Numbered from the stretch's first letter, positions 8,913 to 19,531 are shown. The stretch: 64,000 nt of DNA from Rhodanobacter sp. DHG33 (GCF_014843005.1 NZ_JACYXM010000002.1:186001-250000), one strand, 5' to 3'. Program-made: numbers and translations. The notes: generated from the letters alone by a model not told the origin.

Positions 8913-9790
8913 TGATGGCCAGGACGACTGCCCCGCGCGCCGGCTTCGGCGCCCTGTTCTCCGCGATGGCCGCGGCCATGCAATGGCGTTTGCTGCTGCT
9001 TTGGCTGCTGCTGATGCTGCTGCCGGCCACGGTGGTGGCATTGCCGCTGTGGCGTTCGCTGGCCGACCTGCTCGACCACTCCGTGCACGCCGACGCCTGG
9101 GCGCATCAGTTCGACCCGCTGATGTTCGGCGATACGGCGTTCGCGATGGGCAGCCATGCTGCCTGGCTGAGCGGGGCGGCGCTGCTGGGGCTGATACTCA
9201 CCTTGCTACTGTCGCCCTTCCTCGACGGCATGGCGGTGGGCAGCGGGCGCGCCGGCCGCAGCCTGGGCTTCGGCCCGCTGCTGCAGAACGGCTGGATCGA
9301 ATACGGCCGCATGTTCCGTGTGATGCTGTGGTCGCTGTTGCCGTATGCGGTGGTGGCCTTGGTTGCAGGTGCCGCTTCGCACATGGCCGACAAGCACGCC
9401 GACCAGGCCGTGTTGGAATCGCAGGCGGATGCCGCTGCGCACGGTGCACGCTGGGTGCTGCTGGCGGTGTTCGTGCTGATGCAGGCAATCGTGGAATCTT
9501 CCCGTGCCGCCTTCATTGCCGATACCGGCCTGCGTTCGGCCACGCGTGCCTTCGGCCGTGGCATCAAGCAGCTTCTGCGTCGACCGCTGAAGACCCTGCT
9601 GTTCTATCTGGTGGTGAGCCTGATCGGGCTGGCGATCGCCGGCGCGCTGGGCATCGCGCGCATCCACACCACAGCGGTGGATGGCGGCTTCTGGCTGGCG
9701 CTTTTGTTCAGCCAGTTGATCGTGGCGGTGTTGGGGTGGATGCGTGTTGCGCGGTTGTTCGCGTTGGCACGGCTGGCGCCGATACGTTGA
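8912..9790 (+). CDS. Integral membrane protein of unknown function
   Basis: This 292-residue protein is not one I recognise with certainty. It contains about five or six hydrophobic segments: about residues 20-42, 80-105, 135-160, 180-200, 225-250 and 260-285. The loops are rich in Ala, Leu and His. Its ATG overlaps the stop of the M1 peptidase gene (TGATG), so it is translationally coupled to it and probably functions with it, for example as a membrane partner or in handling the peptidase's products. A GTG three bases earlier is an alternative start. No catalytic motif is visible. Confidence 0.75.
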   Translation: MMARTTAPRAGFGALFSAMAAAMQWRLLLLWLLLMLLPATVVALPLWRSLADLLDHSVHADAWAHQFDPLMFGDTAFAMGSHAAWLSGAALLGLILTLLLSPFLDGMAVGSGRAGRSLGFGPLLQNGWIEYGRMFRVMLWSLLPYAVVALVAGAASHMADKHADQAVLESQADAAAHGARWVLLAVFVLMQAIVESSRAAFIADTGLRSATRAFGRGIKQLLRRPLKTLLFYLVVSLIGLAIAGALGIARIHTTAVDGGFWLALLFSQLIVAVLGWMRVARLFALARLAPIR

Positions 9791-9871
9791 CGCAACCTGT
9801 TTTCTCGTTTTTCACTCGTGAGTGAGAGAGAGCTTCGGTTTTTGCGTCGTCGACCATTGGCAGGGCAATTT

Positions 9872-9903
9872 CTTCGGGCCGCTCAGCGGCCCGAAGTGTT
9901 TCT
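9872..9903 (+). terminator. Rho-independent-like terminator after the M1 peptidase operon
   Basis: An 11-bp perfect stem (CTTCGGGCCGC with GCGGCCCGAAG) and a three-base loop is followed by TGTTTCTC. It lies 80 bp after the membrane protein gene in a non-coding gap. The U-tract is interrupted, so termination strength is uncertain. Confidence 0.6.
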
Positions 9904-9987
9904 CTCCTGTGTGAGCTAACCGCGCGACACACGCGCAAGCCCATTGCTGGCACTTCCTGTCGATAGCGGTTTAGGTTTGCACGTAGT

Positions 9988-10018
9988 GTCCGTTTTTGAT
10001 CCAAAGCGGACGTTTTTT
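9988..10018 (+). terminator. U-tailed hairpin (terminator-like)
   Basis: GTCCG and CGGAC form a 5-bp stem around a 14-base loop that can pair further (TTT with AAA). A run of six T follows at 10013-10018. It resembles a rho-independent terminator read rightward, although no gene is recognised directly upstream; it may be left from a lost gene. Confidence 0.45.
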
Positions 10019-10196
10019 CGTACTCCGATACTGGAGTGGCGCATCGAAATATTCCCCAGTGCCGTGTCATGACATTAAGCACATGGCCGCAGCGAAAAGC
10101 GCCACTAGATTGAGTGACAGTTGTGGATGCGAGCGCTCTTTCTGCAGTGTTTCAATACGCCACAAAATCGGCCAATCATGAGGAGGCTTCCCAAGT

Positions 10197-11240
10197 ATGC
10201 GCTGCCGCAAAACCTCGTTGTCGTTTTCCTTGATGGCCTTGGCCTTTTCGACATTGCATGCGCAAGCTGCAAAGCAGCCGGTGATCGACGACGGCCATTA
10301 TGCGAAGGCGCAACGAATGGTCGAGGTCGCGCATGGCCGGCGCCTCAATCTGTTCTGCGTGGGGTCGGGCTCGCCGACGGTCGTTTTCGACTCCGGGCTA
10401 GGCGACGAGAGCAGCGTCTGGGGCTTTGTGCAGCCGGTGATCGCGAAACGGACGCGCACCTGTTCCTATGACCGCGCGGGGATAGGGTTCAGCGATCCTG
10501 CGACACGTCCGGGGACCAGCGCCAACATCGTGGACGATTTGCACAAGCTGCTGGTCAACGCGGGAATCCGTGGGCCGTATGTCCTGGTCGGGCACTCATA
10601 CGGCGGGCTGAACATGTTGCTGTTCGCCAGCCTGTACCGGTCGGAGGTCGTCGGCATGGTGGCGGTGGACCCGGCCAACGAAAAACAGGTCGAGGCAATG
10701 CGCCAGGCGTTTCCCGATTACGACAGCAAGCTGCTGGCCTCCTGGCTGCGGCAGCACGATGCGTGCATCAAGCAATCCGAAACAGGCTTCGAGAAAGGCA
10801 CGCCGCTGTATAAGCAATGCATAACCAAACCTGACGACACCATGTCCGATGCCATTAATTCGGCCCATGAAGCCTTGTACGTCAAGCCGGCTTATCAAAA
10901 GGCGTTGGCGTCCGAGCTGAAAAGCGTCCGTGGCGGCGTGAGCGAAGACGAGGTCCGCGCCGCGCATCGCGATTTCGGCGACATGCCGCTGATCGTGCTG
11001 ACGCGCGATCTCGATCGCGACAGAAAAATGCCGCTTGGTCCCGGCGAGACGAAGGAGTCGAGGAAAATCCTGCAGGGCAATTGGATACAGATGCATGACG
11101 AACTCGCCTCTCGCTCGACAAGAGGGCAGAGCCAAATGGTCGCCAATACCGGTCACTACATCCAACTCGATCAGCCGAATGCCGTGATCTCGGCGATTGA
11201 AACTGTTTTGGATGAGGTTTCCTCGAAGAGCGCTCAATGA
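10197..11240 (+). CDS. Secreted alpha/beta hydrolase
   Basis: This 347-residue protein has a signal peptide (about residues 1-24, ending HAQAAK) and an alpha/beta hydrolase core. The nucleophile elbow is GHSYGG with S134, the oxyanion region is FDSGLGDESSVW, and a C-terminal TGHYIQLDQP supplies the likely catalytic His. The motif SYDRAGIGFSD is typical of esterase/haloperoxidase-like members. Start ATG 10197 has AGGAGG ten bases upstream. Codon use is less GC-biased than in flanking genes, and it stands alone between two gaps, which hints at horizontal acquisition. Its substrate cannot be predicted; an ester or lactone is most likely. Confidence 0.82.
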   Translation: MRCRKTSLSFSLMALAFSTLHAQAAKQPVIDDGHYAKAQRMVEVAHGRRLNLFCVGSGSPTVVFDSGLGDESSVWGFVQPVIAKRTRTCSYDRAGIGFSDPATRPGTSANIVDDLHKLLVNAGIRGPYVLVGHSYGGLNMLLFASLYRSEVVGMVAVDPANEKQVEAMRQAFPDYDSKLLASWLRQHDACIKQSETGFEKGTPLYKQCITKPDDTMSDAINSAHEALYVKPAYQKALASELKSVRGGVSEDEVRAAHRDFGDMPLIVLTRDLDRDRKMPLGPGETKESRKILQGNWIQMHDELASRSTRGQSQMVANTGHYIQLDQPNAVISAIETVLDEVSSKSAQ

Positions 11241-11593
11241 GCTCTGCGCGACGCAATCGCTGCTGCGAAGCGCTTGCGTTCCGCCACGCCGAAATGACGA
11301 GCGTGGATGCCTTCATTTTCCAGATGTAGTGCGGAATGCGGCACCGTCTATCGCATAGGCGGGAGTGACTCCCAAACCCGCGACACAGGCTGCTTGTAGC
11401 CCCGGCGTATCAAACGGGGCCACTTCTCTTGGTTCCTGCTCTTTAGGCCAGTAAAGAGAAGGGACTTGGGCGCCAGTAGGCGCACGGAACTGGTTTGTTA
11501 CTCGCGTCGGCCATCAAGAAAGCCAGCCGCATGCAAACCAAAGTTATGGAATAAGCGGTTGTCGCGAACGTTCGCTAGCAGAAGAGAGCAACC
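11241..11593. other. 353-bp intergenic gap with a nested hairpin repeat
   Basis: No gene recognised. Just after the hydrolase stop, ACGCAA (11252-11257) can pair with TTGCGT (11275-11280). A nested inverted repeat at 11423-11461 is listed separately. The remainder shows nothing I can interpret. Confidence 0.55.
11423..11461. repeat. Nested inverted repeat, intergenic hairpin element
   Basis: CTTCTCTT (11423-11430) pairs with AAGAGAAG (11454-11461). Inside the loop, CTCTTTA (11439-11445) can alternatively pair with TAAAGAG (11452-11458) around a GGCCAG loop. This resembles the 'TTTTGGTTCC...GGCCAA' hairpin elements that recur between genes in xanthomonads; that family assignment is from memory. 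Confidence 0.5.
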
Positions 11594-12136
11594 TCAACCG
11601 CAGGCGACGCGCCGAAGCTCGCGATGCGGCGGGTAATACGCGAACACATGCGTATCGCACCCGTAGAAATCCCTGTCCTCGATGTGCTCGCCGCCCAGGC
11701 GCTCGGCCACGCGGTCGGAGGCTTCGTTGCCCACGCGGACCAGACTGATCACGCGCGGCGCATGCAGGCGGTTCCAGGCGAAGTCCAGCACCGCGTCGCC
11801 CGCCTCGGTGGCGTAGCCGTGGTGGCGGTGCTCGGGCTTGAGCATCCAGCCCAGTTCCAGGTCGGGCCAACCCTCGGGCTGGAATAGGCCGGCGCGGCCG
11901 ATGAACTCGCCGGTGGCCTTCAGTTCCAGCGCCCACATGCCGTAGCCGCGCAACTGCCAGTGGCCCAGCAACATCGCCAGCGAACGCCAGGCGTTGGTGC
12001 GGTCCAGCGGCTGGCCGTCGCCGATGTAGCGGGTGCTGGCGGGGTCGGCCAGCATCGCGGCGTAGTCGTCGAAGTGGCGTTCGGTGAGCGCAGTCAGGCG
12101 CAGGCGCGCCGTTTCGATGGTAGGTATGTCAATCAT
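11594..12136 (-). CDS. GNAT family N-acetyltransferase (RimJ/RimL-like)
   Basis: This 180-residue protein begins with IETARLRLTALTERHFDDY, the usual N-terminus of RimJ/RimL-type acetyltransferases. The acetyl-CoA-binding region is EHRHHGYATEAGDAVLDFAW, a variant of R/QxxGxA/G, and VGNEASDRVAERLGG is the usual C-terminal strand-helix. It would transfer acetyl groups from acetyl-CoA to an amine of a protein N-terminus or small molecule; the substrate is not predictable. It lies on the - strand downstream of the SET-domain gene with a 74-bp gap, so co-transcription is possible. Confidence 0.85.
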   Translation of the reverse strand: MIDIPTIETARLRLTALTERHFDDYAAMLADPASTRYIGDGQPLDRTNAWRSLAMLLGHWQLRGYGMWALELKATGEFIGRAGLFQPEGWPDLELGWMLKPEHRHHGYATEAGDAVLDFAWNRLHAPRVISLVRVGNEASDRVAERLGGEHIEDRDFYGCDTHVFAYYPPHRELRRVACG

Positions 12137-12210
12137 GCCGAATCAGAAGCAAGTCACGTGCCTAGGAGCCTGTCTGTGCTCCCCCAAGCGCTCCGCGCCC
12201 AAGCCTCGCG

Positions 12211-12675
12211 TCATGCATTCTTGAGCAGCGCCGCAAGGGTGCGGGTGCTCGAAGCGAGGCTTTCCGTCCAGGACAAGCCGACGATTGTCTCACCAGTTGC
12301 TGCATCCGCAAAATCCTCGGTTTCGCCGGGGGGGAGCAGGTGGCGGTAGTCCACGGTGATTTCGCTGCCGGCGGGCAGGTCGGCCAGGGCGAACACGAAG
12401 CCGAGGTGCCACAGGCCGTTGGGCTGGAAACTGTGGTTGATGTAGCACTCGTCCGGCCAGTCCGGCGACACGGTGTAGCGGTCCTCGAACCAGCGGGCAC
12501 TGGCGTATTTCAGCTTGGCCAGCTCCGGCGAGTCGAATTCGGCATGGCGGTAGGTCTGGTTGATGGCGTCGGGCGCGGTGACGATGCTGCCGGCGCGCAC
12601 GGCCTCGTCGAGGAACAGGCCCTTGCCCGCGCCGGGGATGCGCGAGGCGTCGATGTGGTAGCGCGGCAGGATCAT
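12211..12675 (-). CDS. SET domain-containing protein (putative lysine methyltransferase)
   Basis: This 154-residue protein consists almost wholly of a SET domain. SRIPGAGKGLFLDEAVRAG is the N-terminal SET signature, INHSFQPN (residues 79-86) is the pseudoknot motif normally NHSCxPN, and AGSEITVDY (102-110) ends with the catalytic Tyr. SET enzymes transfer methyl from S-adenosylmethionine to lysine. The Cys of NHSC is replaced by Phe, and no Cys-rich post-SET zinc motif follows. Bacterial stand-alone SET proteins exist in xanthomonads and chlamydiae, but their targets are mostly unknown. It is transcribed divergently from the M20 peptidase gene across a 92-bp gap. Confidence 0.82.
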   Translation of the reverse strand: MILPRYHIDASRIPGAGKGLFLDEAVRAGSIVTAPDAINQTYRHAEFDSPELAKLKYASARWFEDRYTVSPDWPDECYINHSFQPNGLWHLGFVFALADLPAGSEITVDYRHLLPPGETEDFADAATGETIVGLSWTESLASSTRTLAALLKNA

Positions 12676-12767
12676 GGCGTGGCCGGTTGGAGCGGGACGC
12701 CAGTGTAGCCGGGGCCGTGGTGCCGGCTTGCTAGAATGTCGGTCTTTCCCACGCTTCCGGAGTGCCC

Positions 12768-14198
<1,431 letters not shown>

Positions 14199-14203
14199 TG
14201 CGG

Positions 14204-14375
14204 TTTTCTCCCTCTCCCTGTCGGGAAGAGGGCCGGGGTGAGGGGCCAGGTTCGCGAGTGCATTTGTGCGGAGCCAAAGGCGCTTCGACAGTATGTTTCC
14301 GCGAGCGCCCACCCCTCACCTCAATCCTCTCCCCCAAATGAAATCAGAGCCGGGGGAGAGGAGGCGAACGCAAAG
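14204..14375. repeat. Composite inverted repeat (BIME-like), copy 1
   Basis: Two hairpin halves face each other across a spacer of about 60 bp. The left half has CCCTCTCCC...GGGAAGAGGG then CCGGGGTGAGGGG, and the right half has CCCCTCACCTCAATCCTCTC then a hairpin with GGGGGAGAGG. The right half shares CCTCACCTCAATCCTCTCCC with a second copy at 60610-60766. It fills the gap between the M20 peptidase and YggS genes. Confidence 0.75.
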
Positions 14376-14385
14376 AGCCGTACTC

Positions 14386-15090
14386 ATGGATCATTCCCAC
14401 CTCGCCGCCAACTGGGCCGATGTCCGCCATCGCGTGGACGAAGCCTGCCGCGCCGCCGGACGCGACCCTTCCGAAGTCTCCATCCTGCCGGTCAGCAAAA
14501 CCTTCGACGCCGCCGTGGTGCGTGCTGCGGTGGCGTTGGGCTTGCACCGTTTCGGCGAGAACAAGGTGCAGGAGATCCGCGACAAGTCCGGCCCGTTGGC
14601 CGACTGCGGCATCAGCTGGGTGGTGATCGGCCACCTGCAGACCAACAAAGCCAAGGACGTCGCGCGGCTGGCCAGCGAGGTGCAGTCGCTGGACCGCATG
14701 GACCTGGCCGAGGCGCTGCACCGCCGGCTGCAGCTCGAGGGCCGTGGCCTGGACGTGCTGGTACAGGTGAAGACCGCGTCGGAAGAAAGCAAGCACGGCC
14801 TGGCGCCTGTCGAGCTGCCCAGTTTCCTCGACGAACTTGCCCGTTACGACACCCTGCACGTGCGCGGCCTGATGACCCTCGCCACCCAGAGTGAGGATCC
14901 GGCGGAGGTGCGCGCCTGCTTCCGCCAGTTGCGTGACCTGCGCGACGCGGCGCAGGCACGGGGCCACGTGCTGCCGCGGCTGTCGATGGGCATGAGCGGG
15001 GATTTCCCCCTGGCCATCGCCGAGGGCGCCACCGAGGTGCGCATCGGCAGTGCGATTTTCGGGCGCCGCGCCGCTGCGGGCGCCGTGTAG
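14386..15090 (+). CDS. YggS family pyridoxal phosphate homeostasis protein
   Basis: This 234-residue protein belongs to the PLP-binding YggS/PROSC family, single-domain TIM barrels that carry PLP and balance the vitamin B6 pool. The PLP lysine lies in PVSKTFD (residue about 36). FGENKVQEI, HFIG-like VIGHLQTNKAK and SMGMSGDF (phosphate-binding region) are diagnostic. EVRIGSAIFG closes the barrel. Start ATG 14386 follows GGAGAGGAGG at a loose spacing. In many proteobacteria this gene sits with pilT or proC; here it follows a repeat element and precedes an NlpC/P60 gene. Confidence 0.93.
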   Translation: MDHSHLAANWADVRHRVDEACRAAGRDPSEVSILPVSKTFDAAVVRAAVALGLHRFGENKVQEIRDKSGPLADCGISWVVIGHLQTNKAKDVARLASEVQSLDRMDLAEALHRRLQLEGRGLDVLVQVKTASEESKHGLAPVELPSFLDELARYDTLHVRGLMTLATQSEDPAEVRACFRQLRDLRDAAQARGHVLPRLSMGMSGDFPLAIAEGATEVRIGSAIFGRRAAAGAV

Positions 15091-15235
15091 AGCCGGTTCC
15101 GGCCCGCGTCCAGGGAATTTCAGACGTTTCCTATAGCTTCCCTGCCGGGGGCGGCGTACCGGAGTTTGCGAACGACAGGGTTCAGTTAACCCCGATCCAA
15201 CAACATGACAGGGTGGTCTTGGTAAGTTCACCCCT

Positions 15236-15266
15236 CCGTCACGTCACCTGCACGTACAGGTGACGG
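15236..15266 (+). promoter_or_regulatory. Inverted repeat with alternative pairing in the leader of the NlpC/P60 gene
   Basis: CGTCACCTG (15242-15250) and CAGGTGACG (15257-15265) form a perfect 9-bp stem over CACGTA. The first arm is part of the overlapping direct repeat CCGTCACGTCAC (15236-15247), so GTGACGG (15260-15266) could instead pair with CCGTCAC (15236-15242). It ends 30 bases before the ATG. It may be an operator dyad or a switchable RNA hairpin; the sequence does not decide which. Confidence 0.5.
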
Positions 15267-15295
15267 CTTTGAGTACCGTAGGGGGTTACCGCCTC

Positions 15296-16153
15296 ATGCC
15301 AATCCAGCGATTGACCGGTGTTGCCGCGCTCGTTTCGATGCTGCTGCTGGCCACTCCCTCGCATGCCGTGACCCGTCAGGTCCAGAAAAAGCACGTTCAG
15401 CACCGCCACGCGCCGACCCACCATGCTCAGTCGCGTCGCACCAAGTCCACCCACTCGTCATCCGCTGCCGTCACAAGTCCTTCTTCTGACAGCAATTATT
15501 CGCTGGTCACCGGTGGCATCCTCGCTTCTCCGCTGTCGCTGAATCCCTTGCCTGCCCTCAGCCCGATGCCGACGCTGGCTTCGTCCGGCGTGGTGGGTTT
15601 CGGCGGCGAAACCGCCCCGGCCTTCGGCGTCAAGCACAGCCTGCTTGCACCGGTCGTCGCCGCCCCGGTCGTGGCCGAGGCCGAGACTGCCAAGCCCGAT
15701 GCCAGCCAGGTCGACAGCGATGTCGATACGGTCACCGACCTGCGCAAGGCCCTGGTCGCGCTGGCGATGAACCTGCGCAACGTGCGCTACGTGCGCGGCG
15801 GCCACAGCCCGACCACCGGTTTCGACTGCAGCGGCTTCGTGCATTACGTGTTCGCCCATGCGATCGGCGTGCAGCTGCCGTCCAATTCGGCCTCGCAGTT
15901 CCTCGCCGGCCTCAAGGTGAACCGTGCGGACATGAAGCCGGGCGATCTGGTGTTCTTCCACACCGGCGGTCGCCGCCACGGCGGCATCAGCCACGTGGGC
16001 ATCTACATCGCCAACGGCCAGTTCATCCACGCGCCGACCTATGGCAAGCGGGTGCAGATCTCCAGCCTCGACGAAGCCTACTGGGCCAAGCATTTCGTCG
16101 GCGCCAAGCGTCCCGAGGGCATGCTGGCCCTGTCCGGCGGCGGCAACGGCTGA
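15296..16153 (+). CDS. NlpC/P60 family (C40) peptidoglycan hydrolase, exported
   Basis: This 285-residue protein has a signal peptide (about residues 1-24, ending TPSHA), a low-complexity linker of about 125 residues rich in His, Ser and Pro, and a C-terminal NlpC/P60 domain. The catalytic triad is visible as C178 (TGFDCSGFV), H233 (GGISHVGIY) and H245 (FIHAP). Such enzymes cleave D-gamma-glutamyl-diaminopimelate bonds in peptidoglycan peptides. I chose ATG 15296, which gives a clean signal peptide; a GTG at 15260 lies inside the leader hairpin. A perfect hairpin terminator follows the gene. Confidence 0.9.
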   Translation: MPIQRLTGVAALVSMLLLATPSHAVTRQVQKKHVQHRHAPTHHAQSRRTKSTHSSSAAVTSPSSDSNYSLVTGGILASPLSLNPLPALSPMPTLASSGVVGFGGETAPAFGVKHSLLAPVVAAPVVAEAETAKPDASQVDSDVDTVTDLRKALVALAMNLRNVRYVRGGHSPTTGFDCSGFVHYVFAHAIGVQLPSNSASQFLAGLKVNRADMKPGDLVFFHTGGRRHGGISHVGIYIANGQFIHAPTYGKRVQISSLDEAYWAKHFVGAKRPEGMLALSGGGNG

Positions 16154-16176
16154 TCCTGGCCTTCCCCGTATTCGAG

Positions 16177-16203
16177 AAAAGCCGCCTCGCGAGGCGGCTT
16201 TTT
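16177..16203 (+). terminator. Rho-independent terminator after the NlpC/P60 gene
   Basis: GCCGCCTC and GAGGCGGC (16181-16198, central GC) form a perfect dyad, preceded by AAAA and followed by TTTTT. It is 24 bp after the stop codon, so the NlpC/P60 gene is probably a single-gene unit on its 3' side. The A-tract upstream means it could also act leftward. Confidence 0.88.
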
Positions 16204-16309
16204 CATGGATGAGCATCTGCGTGCACGACGCCCGGCACATGGCCAGTGCCTGCGGCAATCGCTACGCTACCGCATTGCCCTTGCCGCGAAGGCATCGACG
16301 GAATCCTTC

Positions 16310-16972
16310 ATGCCCAATCTCCCGCCGGTCACCCGCTATCTGCTGATCGCCAATGTGCTGGTGTTCGCGCTGCAATGGCTCCTGCACGACGTGGATACCT
16401 TCGCGCTGAGCCGGTATTTCGCGCTGTGGCCGCTGGGGCCGGATGTGACGGGAACGGTGGCTGGCGGCCAGGTCATTACCACGGGTTTCCGGCTGTGGCA
16501 GCTGGTCACCTATGCGTTCCTGCATGGCGGTTTCGAACACATCCTGTTCAACATGTTCGGCCTGTACATGTTCGGCGGGGTGATCGAGCGCACCTTCGGC
16601 GCGCGCAACTACACGGTCTACTACTTCGTCTGCGCCATCGTGGCGGCGGTGGCGCAGCTGCTCGTGGTGAAGTACTTCACCCACGGCTTCTATCCCACCA
16701 TCGGTGCCTCGGGTGCGCTGTTCGGCCTGCTGCTGGCCTTCGGCATGCTGTATCCGAAGGAGAAGGTGTTCCTGCTCTTCCTGCCGATACCGATGCCGGC
16801 GTGGCTGTTCGTGATCGGTTACGCGCTGGTGGAACTGGTGCTGGGCGTCACCGGCACGCAGGAAGGCGTGGCGCACTTCGCGCATCTTGGCGGCATGGTC
16901 GGCGGCTATGTGATGATCCAGTACTGGCGCGGCAAGTTGCCGTTCAAACCGAAACGCGTGCTGTTGCGCTGA
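16310..16972 (+). CDS. Rhomboid family intramembrane serine protease
   Basis: This 220-residue polytopic protein has about six membrane helices. The rhomboid catalytic dyad is present: S134 in GASGALFG (GxSG) and H192 in AHLGGMVGG. The HGGFEHILFNMFGLYMFG stretch carries the conserved His and Asn of helix 2 that stabilise the oxyanion. It would cut transmembrane substrates within the inner membrane. The start chosen is ATG 16310 (MPNLPPVTRYLL), which places the first helix directly after a short cytoplasmic tail; longer upstream in-frame sequence reads like non-coding DNA just after the terminator. Substrate unknown. Confidence 0.9.
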   Translation: MPNLPPVTRYLLIANVLVFALQWLLHDVDTFALSRYFALWPLGPDVTGTVAGGQVITTGFRLWQLVTYAFLHGGFEHILFNMFGLYMFGGVIERTFGARNYTVYYFVCAIVAAVAQLLVVKYFTHGFYPTIGASGALFGLLLAFGMLYPKEKVFLLFLPIPMPAWLFVIGYALVELVLGVTGTQEGVAHFAHLGGMVGGYVMIQYWRGKLPFKPKRVLLR

Positions 16973-16988
16973 AACCACAGGGAAATCC

Positions 16989-18347
16989 ATGAGCCACGAC
17001 CTGCAGCGCCGCCTCACGCCGCGCCACATCACTTTCATGGCGCTGGGCATGTGCATCGGTGCCGGACTGTTCCTCGGCTCCGCCAGCACGATACGGCTGG
17101 CCGGCCCCTCGGTGCTGTTCGCCTACATGTTCGGTGGCGCGATGATCTTCATCATCATGCGCGCGCTGGGCGAGATGGCCGCGCACGAACCCATCGCCGG
17201 TTCCTTCGGCGCCTATGCGCACAAATATCTGGGACCGTTCGCCGGTTACCTCACCGGCTGGAACTACTGGATCCTGATGATGGGTGTGGGCATCGCCGAG
17301 AGCACGGCGGTGGGCATCTACATGAAGACGTGGTTCCCCGGTACGCCGCAATGGATCTGGGCCTTCGCCAGCGTGGCGATGATCGGCGGTCTCAACCTGC
17401 TGGCGGTGAAGGTGTACGGCGAGCTGGAGTTCTGGTTCTCGCTGATCAAGGTGCTCACCGTGGTGCTGATGATCCTCGGCGGCTGCGCGATGATCTGGCT
17501 GGGCTGGGGCAACCATGGCACGCCGGTGGGACTGTCCAATCTGTGGGCCCACGGCGGCTGGTTCCCGCACGGCGTCACCGGCATGGTGCTGGCGTTGCCC
17601 GTGCTGGTGTTCTCCTTCGGCGGCATCGAGACCATCGGCATGGCGGCGGCGGAAGCCGCGCAGCCTGAGCGCACCATTCCGCGCGCCGTGAACTCGGTGA
17701 TCTGGCGCATCCTGATCTTCTACATCGGCTCGCTGTTCGTGATCATGGCGATCTACCCGTGGAACGAGCTGGATGCGAACAGCAGCCCATTCGTCACCAC
17801 CTTCGCGCGGCTGGGCATCCCAGGTGCGGCCGGGCTGATCAACTTCGTGGTGATCACCGCGGCGCTGTCCAGCTTCAACTCCACGACCTTCAGCGGCAGC
17901 CGCATGCTGCACAGCCTCGCCAGCAAGGGTCAGGCGCCGTCGTCGATGGGCCGCACCAGCGAGCACGGCGTGCCGGTGCGCGGCGTGCTGGTGACGATGG
18001 GCTTCCTGCTGTTCGGCGTGGTGATGAACTACCTGGTGCCGGGACGCATCTTCGGCATGATGATGTCCATCCTCGCCTTCAACACGGTGTGGACGTGGGG
18101 CATGGTACTGGTGGCGCACTGGAGTTTCCGCCGCCGGCAGGCGCAGCCGCTGGCGTTCCGCCTGCGCGTGTGGCCGCTGTCCAGTGTGCTGTGCCTCGCC
18201 TTCCTCGGTTTCGTGTGGGTGATGCTGGGATGGAACCCCGACACCCGCGTGGCGATCTACGTCGGCGTGGCATGGCTGGCGCTGCTCACCGTGGCTTATT
18301 ACGGTTTCGGCATCGAGCGCCGCATGCGCGAGGTTGCCGCGGGCTAG
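16989..18347 (+). CDS. Amino acid permease, APC superfamily (AAT/CycA-ProY type)
   Basis: This 452-residue protein has twelve predicted membrane helices and the hallmark first-helix motif FMALGMCIGAGLFLGSAS, followed by GPSVLFAYMFGGAMIF and the conserved ALGEMAAHEP. FSFGGIETIGMAAAEAAQPE is the helix 6 signature of amino acid transporters that recognise the alpha-carboxyl and amino groups. It likely imports a neutral or aromatic amino acid by proton symport; the specific substrate is not readable. The gene follows the rhomboid gene by 16 bp with AGGGAA upstream of its ATG, so the two may be co-transcribed. Confidence 0.9.
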   Translation: MSHDLQRRLTPRHITFMALGMCIGAGLFLGSASTIRLAGPSVLFAYMFGGAMIFIIMRALGEMAAHEPIAGSFGAYAHKYLGPFAGYLTGWNYWILMMGVGIAESTAVGIYMKTWFPGTPQWIWAFASVAMIGGLNLLAVKVYGELEFWFSLIKVLTVVLMILGGCAMIWLGWGNHGTPVGLSNLWAHGGWFPHGVTGMVLALPVLVFSFGGIETIGMAAAEAAQPERTIPRAVNSVIWRILIFYIGSLFVIMAIYPWNELDANSSPFVTTFARLGIPGAAGLINFVVITAALSSFNSTTFSGSRMLHSLASKGQAPSSMGRTSEHGVPVRGVLVTMGFLLFGVVMNYLVPGRIFGMMMSILAFNTVWTWGMVLVAHWSFRRRQAQPLAFRLRVWPLSSVLCLAFLGFVWVMLGWNPDTRVAIYVGVAWLALLTVAYYGFGIERRMREVAAG

Positions 18348-19523
<1,176 letters not shown>

Positions 19524-19531
19524 GGCGCGCG

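Larger units (their letters stand above)
9791..10196. other. 406-bp non-coding gap with two terminator-like hairpins
   Basis: No convincing gene lies here. The stretch is visibly richer in A and T than its surroundings. It holds a strong hairpin at 9872-9896 and a second U-tailed hairpin at 9988-10018 (listed separately), then the leader of the hydrolase gene, whose ribosome binding site AGGAGG is at 10181-10186. Short open frames on both strands lack start signals and family resemblance. Confidence 0.6.

Noticed and set aside
9996-10181. Small 61-codon frame in the gap before the hydrolase
   Set aside because: No ribosome binding site and it crosses a U-tailed hairpin; translation has no recognisable feature.
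11423-11461. CRISPR-like or attachment repeat
   Set aside because: A single nested hairpin with no regular spacing, no cas genes and no integrase in the window.
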